From: an uncultured Cohaesibacter sp.
GTDB lineage: Bacteria; Pseudomonadota; Alphaproteobacteria; Rhizobiales; Cohaesibacteraceae
DNA length: 64,000 nt
Assembly: GCF_963667045.1 (NCBI RefSeq)
Contig: NZ_OY762934.1
Coordinates: forward strand, 2,597,501-2,661,500
Direction: 5' to 3'
Positions within the stretch are counted from its first letter, which is position 1. Every line of letters starts with the position of its first letter. This document shows, piece after piece, positions 17,407-25,508 of the stretch. Below the pieces are notes generated by a model. The model was not told where the DNA came from and searched no databases. It worked only from the letters and a program-made list of their open reading frames with translations. The translations under genes and the position numbers were made by a program.

Positions 17407-17583
17407 GTTCTCTTTCATCCGGACTGTAACCGTCGGCTCCGGAATTGCACCGGATCTGCTGACCATTCCCGCAGAGCCCGAAAAAGGCGCGTCAGGAATG
17501 CGCTCGCGGGCTTTCAGGCGCAGAGCCCTGAGGCTCCCTCGTCCTGTTACCGCCGGTGGGGACTTTCACCCCGCCCCGAGAAC
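17407..17583 (-). promoter_or_regulatory. FMN riboswitch (RFN element)
   Basis: On the minus strand the closing helix P1 is GTTCTC (17583-17578) with GAGAAC (17412-17407). Within it, in order, are GGGGCGGGGTGAAAGTCCCC, ACCGGCGGTAAC, AGCCCGCGAGCG, GGTGCAATTCCGGAGCCGAC and GTCCGGATGAAAGAGAAC, the conserved elements of the FMN aptamer. About 130 nt separate it from the ribN ATG, and this stretch holds an imperfect hairpin (ACGGAACA ... TGTCCGT) that could be the expression platform. It should reduce ribN expression when FMN is plentiful. Confidence 0.95.
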
Positions 17584-17710
17584 ATGCTCAACCAGAAGCA
17601 TTGCAGGCCAAGCCGGGCTAAAATGCGGGAAACAGGCCAAAATTGCAAGGAGGCTTTTGCTAATGAGATCCATGAGCCAATTCGATTGCTGGGCTCGGAC
17701 CCTGCAGCCA

Positions 17711-17738
17711 AAGAAAAAGCGGGAACCAAGTCCCGCTT
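17711..17738 (-). terminator. Rho-independent terminator after the DUF2852 gene
   Basis: On the minus strand AAGCGGGA, a 6-nt loop and TCCCGCTT are followed by TTTCTTT. A second GC-rich hairpin, CGCCCCC/GGGGGCG, lies at 17771-17789, closer to the stop codon. Together they should isolate the gene from the riboswitch transcript. Confidence 0.75.
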
Positions 17739-17804
17739 CCAGATCAACGCTTCCATATGGTTCGAGAAAGCGCCCCCGGGTTGGGGGCGTCAACTCTGCG
17801 CCTG

Positions 17805-18263
17805 TCAGCCCTGATAAGGGGCCTGATAGCCGCTGTCATTGGAGGGGCCACCCTGAGGGGCGGTCGACCGGGCGTTATGGCGGGCAGCCATGAAGCGGTC
17901 GAACTCCTCCTTGTCCTTGGCGCGATTGAGTTCGGCAAGAAATTCCTCGAACTCGGCCTTTTCGGCTTCCAGCTTGCGGCGCTCTTCTTCCAGGCGCTCC
18001 AGCTCTGCCTTGCGATATTCGTCGAAGGCCATGTTGCCGGTTTTCTCGAAACCGTATGACCGATGACGTCGGCTGCATCCGGATCCTTTGAACTCGCGAT
18101 CGATTCTTGTCTTGAAATCCTTGAAAATTTCACGCATTTCATCACCCCAGATCATATAGGCCAACACTGCAAGACCAAGCGGCCAGAAGAAAATAAAGCC
18201 AAGTATCATCAGAGCCACATGAGAACCCTTCCAAGATGATTTGGCTGCTACACTGCGTGACAT
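17805..18263 (-). CDS. DUF2852 membrane-anchored protein
   Basis: A 152-residue protein with one hydrophobic segment near the N-terminus (ALMILGFIFFWPLGLAVLAY), a central basic region and a long charged coiled coil (YRKAELERLEEERRKLEAEK). It ends in a region typical of DUF2852 proteins (FDRFMAARHNARS). The family is common in Rhizobiales and its function is not known. The ATG at 18263 is chosen because GGGAG lies just upstream and the hydrophobic segment then sits at the usual place; the longer frame adds 33 unlike residues. Confidence 0.75.
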   Translation of the reverse strand: MSRSVAAKSSWKGSHVALMILGFIFFWPLGLAVLAYMIWGDEMREIFKDFKTRIDREFKGSGCSRRHRSYGFEKTGNMAFDEYRKAELERLEEERRKLEAEKAEFEEFLAELNRAKDKEEFDRFMAARHNARSTAPQGGPSNDSGYQAPYQG

Positions 18264-18704
18264 CGTCTCCCTTTCGTTCGGTTTACGTCTCATTTTCACA
18301 TTGAACCTGAAGTATTCACTCAAGAATAACTTCGAATAGTTCAACTCACTCTCACAACACAAAAGGTGGTAAAGTAAAATTTGAACTTCAAGGGAATTTG
18401 TCCCAAATATATTTTTGTCTGCGGATCTTGAAATGGCGGAAAAGCTACCATTTGCCTGTCAAGAGGTGCGCATGGCAAAGCAATGAAAGGAATGACCTTC
18501 GCAATCGTCTCGGCTTATCAACATACTGGTGCACAAAAGGCATTTCAGAACGGCGTAATTTGCGATAGAAACAATCAAGTATCTGCAACTTTTGCAGAAA
18601 TAAAATTGGTCAAACCCTGCCGAACTGGCAAGATATTGATGCCGGACCAATCGTATTTCGGCGACGGCACCCGTTGCCGACGATCACTTGGCTTGTGGGA
18701 TATC
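18264..18704. other. Divergent promoter region between DUF2852 and regB/actS
   Basis: AT-rich around 18300-18420. The kinase frame is open back to 18483, but the upstream residues (NGVICDRNNQVSATFAEIKL) do not resemble RegB N-termini. I therefore treat most of it as leader. An in-frame ATG at 18639 is an alternative start. Confidence 0.4.
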
Positions 18705-20093
18705 ATGCTTTTTGCTTCCCTGGCGGACCCGATTTTCGCCAATCGTCAGATTAAACTCGATACACTTGTGCGGCTGCGCTGGCTGGCCATTGGCGGCCAG
18801 TTGGTCGCGGTGCTTCTGGTCGCCCTCGGCTTCGGCTATCACTTTCATGCCCGCTATTGCCTGCTGCTGATCGGCCTCTCTGTGGTGCTCAATCTGGTTC
18901 TGCAGATGGGCTTTCGCAAAAGCGTCCGGTTGTCGCCCCTGCCCGTCACGGGTCTGCTTTCCTATGATGCCGCCCAGCTGGGAGCGCTGCTCTATCTCAC
19001 AGGCGGTTTGCAGAATCCGTTCGCGCTGTTGCTGCTGGTGCCGGCGGTGGTTTCCGCGACCATGCAGCCAGCCCGTTTCACCGGCTTCCTGTCGGTCCTC
19101 ATCACGGCGATTGCGACAGCACTGATTTTCTTCCACCAACCCCTGCCATGGGCCGAGGCGACACCGCCCGACCTCCCCAAGCTCTATGTCTTCGGCGTAT
19201 GGGTGGCCCTGATCGTAACCATGCTGTTCCTGAGCATCTACACCTCGCGGATCGCGCAGGAGGGGCATCAACTGGCCAACGCGCTGTCGGCCACCGAACT
19301 CATCCTTGCCAATGAACAGCATCTGACCAGCATCGACGGACTGGCAACCGCAGCCGCCCACGAACTGGGCACGCCGTTGGCGACGATCCAGCTGGTCGCC
19401 AAGGAACTGGAACATGAGCTGATACCCGACGACCCGATCTTCGAGGACGTTGCCCTCATTCGCTCGCAGGCCGAGCGCTGTCGGGACATTCTGGGCAAGC
19501 TGCGCTCGCTTTCCGGAGACGACCACAGCAATTTCACCACAATGCAGTTCGAGGCCCTGATCGACGAGGTTGTCGAGCCATTTGAAAATCCGGATATCGA
19601 GATAGAACGTCTATTCCCGGAGGGCAGACAGAGCCAGCCTGTGCTGCGTCGCAATCCGGGCGTGCTGTTCGGGCTCAGCAACCTGGTGGAGAATGCCGTC
19701 GACTTTGCACACAGCCGGGTCATTCTGGAATCAAGCTGGGATGAAAGCCGCGTCCGGCTGATCATTGCCGACGACGGGCCGGGCTTTTCAGAAGCGATCA
19801 TGACCCGGTTGGGCGACCCTTTCGTCTCCAGTCGCATGGACAAGGCACATCTTGATCGCGATGCAACCTCCGGGCCAGATCTGGTCCGCTGGCAGAATTC
19901 AGGCAATATGGGCGGGGGGCTCGGGTTGGGCTACTTCATCGCCAAGACCCTCTTGGAGCGTAGTGGTGCAAAAGTCTCCATCCGCAAGAGTAGAACAGCT
20001 CAAAAGGAACACTATACGGAAAAGATAAATGAAATCAGTGGAGCAGTAATCGAAATAACCTGGCCACGCGTTTTGCTTGAGACAGATCAATAA
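18705..20093 (+). CDS. regB: RegB/ActS/PrrB-type redox-sensing histidine kinase
   Basis: A 462-residue membrane sensor. Six hydrophobic helices occupy residues 25-180 and include GGLQNPF (100-106), the RegB quinone-interaction motif. The phosphoacceptor is H219 in AAAHELGTPLATI. C259 in QAERCRDILGK matches the redox-active cysteine of RegB. ATPase motifs LVENAVDFA, ADDGPGF and GGGLGLGYFIAK follow. It phosphorylates the response regulator encoded 90 bp downstream and controls energy and redox genes in relatives. A start at 18705 gives an N-terminus like the family's (LVRLRWLAIGGQ). Confidence 0.9.
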   Translation: MLFASLADPIFANRQIKLDTLVRLRWLAIGGQLVAVLLVALGFGYHFHARYCLLLIGLSVVLNLVLQMGFRKSVRLSPLPVTGLLSYDAAQLGALLYLTGGLQNPFALLLLVPAVVSATMQPARFTGFLSVLITAIATALIFFHQPLPWAEATPPDLPKLYVFGVWVALIVTMLFLSIYTSRIAQEGHQLANALSATELILANEQHLTSIDGLATAAAHELGTPLATIQLVAKELEHELIPDDPIFEDVALIRSQAERCRDILGKLRSLSGDDHSNFTTMQFEALIDEVVEPFENPDIEIERLFPEGRQSQPVLRRNPGVLFGLSNLVENAVDFAHSRVILESSWDESRVRLIIADDGPGFSEAIMTRLGDPFVSSRMDKAHLDRDATSGPDLVRWQNSGNMGGGLGLGYFIAKTLLERSGAKVSIRKSRTAQKEHYTEKINEISGAVIEITWPRVLLETDQ

Positions 20094-20183
20094 AAGAAGT
20101 AATTTTGTTGCTAGATTAAAAAACGAGACCGATTGCCACACCCCTTTTGATATCGTATTTTGAGACATGAAAGACGCGCAATC

Positions 20184-20756
20184 ATGACAGGACGAGCAGA
20201 AATGACAGCAATTGACCAAGGAATAAGCACTCAGCCCGGCTATCTCCTGCTGGTGGATGATGACCGCCCGTTTCTTATTCGTCTGGCGCGCGCCATGGAA
20301 AGCCGCGGCTTCACCGTCCAGTCTGCCGATACGGTTGCCGATGCCCTTACTGCGGTCAAGAGCGAGCCACCCCGTTATGCGGTGGTGGACATGCGTCTTA
20401 GCGACGGCAATGGTCTGGATGTGGTTGAAGCGATCCGGGACGCCAATCCCGATGCCCGCTCGATCATGCTCACCGGTTATGGCAATATCACCACGGCCGT
20501 GACCGCCGTCAAACTGGGGGCCGTCGACTATCTGGCCAAGCCCGCTGATGCCGATGACATCTATGCCGCCCTGATCAGCGACGGCGAAGCAAAAGTCGAG
20601 CCGCCGGAAAATCCGATGTCGGCGGATCGCGTGCGCTGGGAACATATCCAGCGGGTCTATGAGCTTTGTGAACGCAATGTCTCCGAAACAGCGCGGCGTC
20701 TCAACATGCATCGCCGCACCCTGCAACGCATTCTGGCCAAACGGGCTCCTCGCTAA
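20184..20756 (+). CDS. regA: RegA/ActR/PrrA-type response regulator
   Basis: A 190-residue two-domain regulator. The receiver has LLLVDDDRPF, the phosphoacceptor Asp in VVDMRLSDGNGL, LTGYGNI and the Lys in YLAKPAD. The C-terminal Fis-type helix-turn-helix (NVSETARRLNMHRRTLQRIL) is the highly conserved RegA DNA-binding segment. It is the partner of the kinase upstream. The start could also be ATG 20202, which has AGGA nine bases upstream. A terminator follows the stop. Confidence 0.92.
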   Translation: MTGRAEMTAIDQGISTQPGYLLLVDDDRPFLIRLARAMESRGFTVQSADTVADALTAVKSEPPRYAVVDMRLSDGNGLDVVEAIRDANPDARSIMLTGYGNITTAVTAVKLGAVDYLAKPADADDIYAALISDGEAKVEPPENPMSADRVRWEHIQRVYELCERNVSETARRLNMHRRTLQRILAKRAPR

Positions 20757-20793
20757 AGCCCGAGCCTCATCCCGCCTCATCAACCTGGTGGGC

Positions 20794-20819
20794 AGCCCCG
20801 TCAACAGGCGGGGCTTTCT
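20794..20819 (+). terminator. Rho-independent terminator of regBA
   Basis: GCCCCG (20795-20800), an 8-nt loop and CGGGGC (20809-20814) are followed by TTTCTTTG, 40 bp after the regA stop. Confidence 0.75.
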
Positions 20820-20897
20820 TTGTCCCGCACTTTTGTCCGACACTCGGACACCGCGTCAGACAGGCGCTCCATTCTACGATCTGCCCTGCAATCTGGC

Positions 20898-21395
20898 CTA
20901 CAATCTGGTTGGTTCGATAACGACCGGCACGCCGGGGTCGTGGATGGCATGCAGGCGCGAGGCTGCGATCTGGGCGAAATGCAGGGTGATCGCCTTGCGC
21001 CGGGCCGCCGCCAGTTTCTGCTCTTCCACATGGCGAATGATTTCGGCCCCGTGGGCGTCGGCGATGATCAGCCCCGCTTCGTCAGGGAAGATTTCCTCCG
21101 GGGTTTCCTGGTTTGTGGCAAAGAACAGCCGGTCGCAATAGTCCCAATAGTCAGGCCATTTCCTGTCGGCCCGAAAGTCCGCCACCGACGACTTGATTTC
21201 GACAATCCAGACCTCGCCCTTGGGATTGATGGCCAGCAGATCGGCGCGCCGCCCCGATTTCAGGGTGACTTCCGGCAGGCAGACAAAGCCGTGGCGTCGC
21301 AGCAGCCGACCGGTGCCGCGCTGGATTTCAAGGGCCCGTTCCGACTGGCGTCCGTCCACGGGCGCAGTGAGATCCGGTTTGATCATCTTGCTCAT
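20898..21395 (-). CDS. mmcB: MmcB-family DNA repair protein (PD-(D/E)xK fold)
   Basis: A 165-residue protein with a nuclease-like core: RRADLLAINPKGEVWIVEIK gives the D-x(n)-ExK signature, then SSVADFRADRKWPDYWDYCD and FATNQETPEEIFP. These match MmcB (formerly DUF1052), which in Caulobacter is an SOS/CtrA-linked repair factor proposed to act with ImuB. It is convergent with regA and transcribed alone. Confidence 0.85.
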   Translation of the reverse strand: MSKMIKPDLTAPVDGRQSERALEIQRGTGRLLRRHGFVCLPEVTLKSGRRADLLAINPKGEVWIVEIKSSVADFRADRKWPDYWDYCDRLFFATNQETPEEIFPDEAGLIIADAHGAEIIRHVEEQKLAAARRKAITLHFAQIAASRLHAIHDPGVPVVIEPTRL

Positions 21396-21531
21396 GCTGT
21401 TGTCCGGCTTTGCTCTTCAATAGGGGCAGGATAGATGATCCATTTGAAGCCGATTCATGCCCCGCTGCAAGCCTTTCCTGACCCCGATGGGCATCCCTTC
21501 ACCGAGGCCGCCCCTTGAGGCTCGGAACGCG

Positions 21532-22770
21532 CTAGAGGGCTCTGCCTGCCGCCGCGCCGGACGCCCAGGCCCATTGAAAGTTGTAGCCGCCCAGCTGGCC
21601 CGTAACATCCACCACTTCGCCGATGAAATAGAGGCCCGGCACGTCATTGGCCTGCATGGTCTTGGAAGACAGGGCTTTTGTATCGACGCCGCCCAGCGTC
21701 ACTTCGGCGGTGCGGTAACCTTCAGTGCCAACGGGAATGACCTGCCAGCGGTGGACCGCCTCGTCAAGCTTGCGCAACAGCTTGTCGCCCTGTTCGGCGA
21801 TATGCCCCTTGATGCCCTCGCGCTCGATGATCGCCTTGGCCAGTCGCTTGGGCAGGATATCGGACAGACTGGTGGCAACATCCTGTTTGGGGTTGCTCTT
21901 GCGCGCCGCCATCAGGCTTTCAAGGCAATTGGCGCCGGGTGCCAGATTGATGGTGACCGGATTGCCTTCTTGCCAATAGGAAGAGATCTGCAGGATCGAT
22001 GGCCCAGACAGTCCGCGATGGGTGAACAGCAGTCCTTCGCGGAACATAACCTTGCCAAAGCGCACTTCGGCGTCCACCGAGAGGCCAGCCAATCCTGCGG
22101 CAAAGCTCTTCTGGCTGTCGGAAAAGGTCAAGGGCACAAGGCCCGCCCTTGTCGGCTGCACCTCAAGCCCGAACTGCCGTGCGATGTCATAGCCGAGCCC
22201 CGTCGCTCCCATCTTGGGAATCGATTTGCCACCCGTTGCAACAACCAGCGCTCGGGCCTTTTCGCTGCCCCTCCCGGTTGCCACATGGAACAGACCGTCC
22301 CGTCGTTCGACCCCCTTGATCTCGGTGCCCATCTGCAACCGACCGCCTGCCTCCTCAAGCTCTGCGAGCAGCATGGCGACAATGTCCCTTGCGCTCTCGT
22401 CACAGAAGAGCTGGCCGACGGTCTTCTCATGCCAGCCGATGCCGTGGCTTTCCACCAGTTTGAGAAAATCGGCAGGCGTATAGGCCTTCAGCGCCGAAAT
22501 GCAGAAGCGGGGATTGCTGGAAAGATAATTTTTGGCACTCGTGTTGAGGTTGGTGAAATTGCAGCGACCGCCGCCAGAGATGCGGATCTTCTCGCCTGCG
22601 GTGCGGGCATGATCAAGAATCAGGACGCGTTTACCCCGGCGCGCGGCAACAATGCCAGCCATCAAGCCAGCCGCCCCTGCCCCCAGAATGACGGCATCCC
22701 AGATGCCCCCGGAGGATCGCTCGGTGAAAGCGAGCGTATCTGTGCGGCGGTTCAATTTGTCTTCAGACAT
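21532..22770 (-). CDS. FAD/NAD(P)-dependent flavoprotein, BaiN/HI0933 family
   Basis: A 412-residue cytosolic oxidoreductase. Near residue 25 is DAVILGAGAAGLMAGIVA (GxGxxG for FAD), then GEKIRISGGGRCNFTN, the family's hallmark. VVATGGKSIPKMGATGLGY and a C-terminal YFIGEVVDVTGQLGGYNFQW complete the FAD site. Length and motif order match the HI0933 family (TIGR00275-like). The substrate is unknown; the BaiN name reflects one gut relative and should not be read as bile-acid metabolism here. Confidence 0.85.
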   Translation of the reverse strand: MSEDKLNRRTDTLAFTERSSGGIWDAVILGAGAAGLMAGIVAARRGKRVLILDHARTAGEKIRISGGGRCNFTNLNTSAKNYLSSNPRFCISALKAYTPADFLKLVESHGIGWHEKTVGQLFCDESARDIVAMLLAELEEAGGRLQMGTEIKGVERRDGLFHVATGRGSEKARALVVATGGKSIPKMGATGLGYDIARQFGLEVQPTRAGLVPLTFSDSQKSFAAGLAGLSVDAEVRFGKVMFREGLLFTHRGLSGPSILQISSYWQEGNPVTINLAPGANCLESLMAARKSNPKQDVATSLSDILPKRLAKAIIEREGIKGHIAEQGDKLLRKLDEAVHRWQVIPVGTEGYRTAEVTLGGVDTKALSSKTMQANDVPGLYFIGEVVDVTGQLGGYNFQWAWASGAAAGRAL

Positions 22771-22875
22771 ATCGGTGCAACGTCCCTATCGCTCGCAAAA
22801 GGCCATTTTCGGCCCTCTGGCAATAGTGGACCCACCCAAAGAGGTCAAGCAAGAAGGATCACCCGCCGCACATTG

Positions 22876-25479
22876 TCAGTGATTGACGATCTTTTCCCTC
22901 TGATGCAGCCCCTGCTGAACCGGTTCCGGTTTTGGCAGGGTTATCGTCAGGATATGCTCCAGATCGCCGATGGCTTCGGACAGATTGTCCACCAACTGCA
23001 CCATGTGACCAGCCCCTTCCTGATCCAGTTCTGCAGCCGTCATGTCGCGCCATGAAAGGCACAGGTCGAAGACCGACCGGGCGCCGATATTGGCCGCAGC
23101 CGAACGCAGGGCGTGAGCGCCGTTGCGGAAGTCTTCGTCATCGCGATCATTCACGGCCCGTTTCAGGCGCTGCAGAGCGAGAATGCCGTCCTCGCTGAAC
23201 TGATGCGCAAGATCGACCACGAACTGATCGCCGCCAAGATCTCTCAAATCTTCAATAACCTGAGTTGAAAACATTTCTTCTAACCCCCAATTGTCAGAAA
23301 TATCAGTATTCATTTTTGAATCAGCAGATAGCTGCTTTTGCTCAACGAAATGCGTGAGCAATTCCTTCATCCGATTGCGTTCAATCGGTTTGAGCAGACA
23401 GGCGGACATCCCGGCCTGCCGGCATCTTGCTTCCATTTCCATGCTTGGATCTGCCGTCAACGCATAGAGCTGCGGGCAGCCTTGTGGTAACCCCTCCTTG
23501 TTCATCGCCATCAGACGGCGCGCCGTTTCCAGCCCATCCAGCACGGGCATGCGGATATCAAGAAAGGCAAGATCGAAGGCCTCAGACCTGATGGCTGCAA
23601 TCGCCTCTTCGCCATTGACCGCCAGATGCGCCTTGTGGCCCAGACTGTCGAGCATCTTTTCCAGCACCATCAGGTTGGTCTGGTTGTCATCCGCGACAAG
23701 GATATGCAGGCTAGGCATCCCGCCATCGGCCTTGAGGCTCTGTTGTGCCGGGAGCCGACCGGTCTGGCCTCGTAGCTGTTCGGCGAGACGCAACAGCTTG
23801 CAGACGCGATATTGCAGATCCCTGCGGCTGACGAAGGCAAGCCCATGTTGCGGATGAACCCGCGCCAGATTGGCTGGCTTTTCATCATCGCGGCAGATCC
23901 ACAGGATCTGTGGCGGCGGGCTGCCGCCGAAAACCGTCACCTGCTTTTGGGTCAGCGCGATATCATAGCTGCAAGCCGCGCGGTCGATCAGGATCAGCGG
24001 CGGCCGGTCTGCATATGGCAAGGCGGCAAGCTTGTGAAGAGCAAGATCGAGATTGTCATAGCACGTGGAGCGGATCGTTCCGTGCGGCAAGAGGCCTTCC
24101 ACGGCAGGATCGTCGGAGACCAGCGCGATAGGGTGCCCGCTTGCGTTCTCGGCTTCCATGCCGGCAAGCAGAGCACGGTTGTTCTTCAACACAAGCCCGA
24201 AGGAGGCCTCAAAGGCAAAGGTGCTGCCCTGCCCCGGCGTCGAGCAGACATGAATGCGGCCGCCCATCAGGTCGGCATATTGGCGACAGAGCGCCAGCCC
24301 CAGACCGGAGCCTCCGAACGTGTCCAGAACCTCGTCGCTGGACTGGGTGAAACGATCAAAGATGCGGGTCTGAGCATCGCTCTCGATCCCTATGCCCGTA
24401 TCGATGACCTCGAAACAGATCCGGTGCTCGCGCAGACTTTCTTCCAGCAACTGCATGCGCAACGTGATCCGGCCCTGTTGCGTAAACTTGATCGCATTGC
24501 CCAGAAGATTATGCAGGACATCTTCCAGAAAGCGCAGATTGCCGTGATAGAGGCGCCTCAAGGCGGGATCGACGTGAAAGTTGAGCACCAGCGATTTCCG
24601 GTTTACCTCGGCTGAAAACAGACGGTTCAGCCTACCGGACAGGACAAACAGGTCGAAGGTTTCCTCGCGGATCGGCATCTTGCCGTCTTCCGTTCTGGCA
24701 TAGTCCAGGAGGTGGTTGATGAGGTTGAGCAGCGACTGGCCCGATTCCGAAATCGTCCCGACCATACGCCGCTGTTCCGCGTCCAGCCTTGTATCACCCA
24801 GCAGATCGCTCAATCCCTTGATGGCCTGCAACGGCGTCCGCACCTCATGGCTGACGCCTGCCAGAAAGGCGGATTTGGCCATGCTGGCATTCTCGGCGGT
24901 CGCGATGGCCTCCCGGATCGTCCCGAGGAAGGACGACATGGCCAATGCCAAAACGAAGACGAAGGCAACCTGAATGAAGCTGACCACATAGCTGGTCTCC
25001 CACAGACCAAAATAGTGGTAGTGGCCGGACAGGGCGATCACCGTCACGATCGCGGACGCCAGAAGATAGGGCGTGCCATAGCGAAACCCGGAGGCAAGCA
25101 TGAGCCAGAGATAGAAGGGATAGAGAGCGGAGCCGGTTTCACCAAGTCCAAAGGCAAAATAGGTCAGCAGTGTGAAGTCGGAGACGAGGCCCGCCATCAG
25201 GCGGCCCCATTGCTTCTCGGGAGCAAAGGCCAGATGCCGCGTCTGCAGCGCCAGACCAAGGCAATAAAGCCCGGTTGCTCCCATCACCTTTTCATAGGTG
25301 TCTGCGGAAAGTTTCTGCAGGAAAAGACTGTCAATGCCGATGAAGCACCAGATGACCAGCACCAGGAAATACCGCAAGATCAGGGCTGCCTGTTCGGTAT
25401 CAGGCCGCTGCGACAGGACATGACGCAGTTGCATGACGCTCTGAACAAGGAACCTTATGGGATCATGCCGTGCTTTCAT
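22876..25479 (-). CDS. RpfC-like hybrid sensor histidine kinase (TM-HK-REC-HPt)
   Basis: 867 residues. The N-terminus (RPDTEQAALILRYFLVLVIW, then FYLWLMLASGFRYGTPYLL) and five or so helices up to residue 180 resemble RpfC, the receptor for the fatty-acid signal DSF. The kinase core has H211 in SHEVRTPLQAIKG, NLLGNAIKFT, DTGIGI and GSGLGLALC. A receiver (HILVADDNQTN, FLDIRMP) lies at about 590-720, and an HPt domain has H789 in GAHALRSAAANIGA. RpfC normally signals to RpfG; the gene 29 bp upstream in the same operon encodes a REC-PAS-GGDEF-EAL protein instead. No rpfF synthase is in the window, so the ligand is unproven. Confidence 0.85.
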   Translation of the reverse strand: MKARHDPIRFLVQSVMQLRHVLSQRPDTEQAALILRYFLVLVIWCFIGIDSLFLQKLSADTYEKVMGATGLYCLGLALQTRHLAFAPEKQWGRLMAGLVSDFTLLTYFAFGLGETGSALYPFYLWLMLASGFRYGTPYLLASAIVTVIALSGHYHYFGLWETSYVVSFIQVAFVFVLALAMSSFLGTIREAIATAENASMAKSAFLAGVSHEVRTPLQAIKGLSDLLGDTRLDAEQRRMVGTISESGQSLLNLINHLLDYARTEDGKMPIREETFDLFVLSGRLNRLFSAEVNRKSLVLNFHVDPALRRLYHGNLRFLEDVLHNLLGNAIKFTQQGRITLRMQLLEESLREHRICFEVIDTGIGIESDAQTRIFDRFTQSSDEVLDTFGGSGLGLALCRQYADLMGGRIHVCSTPGQGSTFAFEASFGLVLKNNRALLAGMEAENASGHPIALVSDDPAVEGLLPHGTIRSTCYDNLDLALHKLAALPYADRPPLILIDRAACSYDIALTQKQVTVFGGSPPPQILWICRDDEKPANLARVHPQHGLAFVSRRDLQYRVCKLLRLAEQLRGQTGRLPAQQSLKADGGMPSLHILVADDNQTNLMVLEKMLDSLGHKAHLAVNGEEAIAAIRSEAFDLAFLDIRMPVLDGLETARRLMAMNKEGLPQGCPQLYALTADPSMEMEARCRQAGMSACLLKPIERNRMKELLTHFVEQKQLSADSKMNTDISDNWGLEEMFSTQVIEDLRDLGGDQFVVDLAHQFSEDGILALQRLKRAVNDRDDEDFRNGAHALRSAAANIGARSVFDLCLSWRDMTAAELDQEGAGHMVQLVDNLSEAIGDLEHILTITLPKPEPVQQGLHQREKIVNH

Positions 25480-25508
25480 GAAGGTCCAATCTTGGTATCA
25501 GGCCCGCA

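Noticed and set aside
21457-23055. 532-codon plus-strand frame opposite the flavoprotein and RpfC-like genes
   Set aside because: It spans two well-supported genes on the other strand; the composition is that of an antisense shadow in GC-rich DNA.
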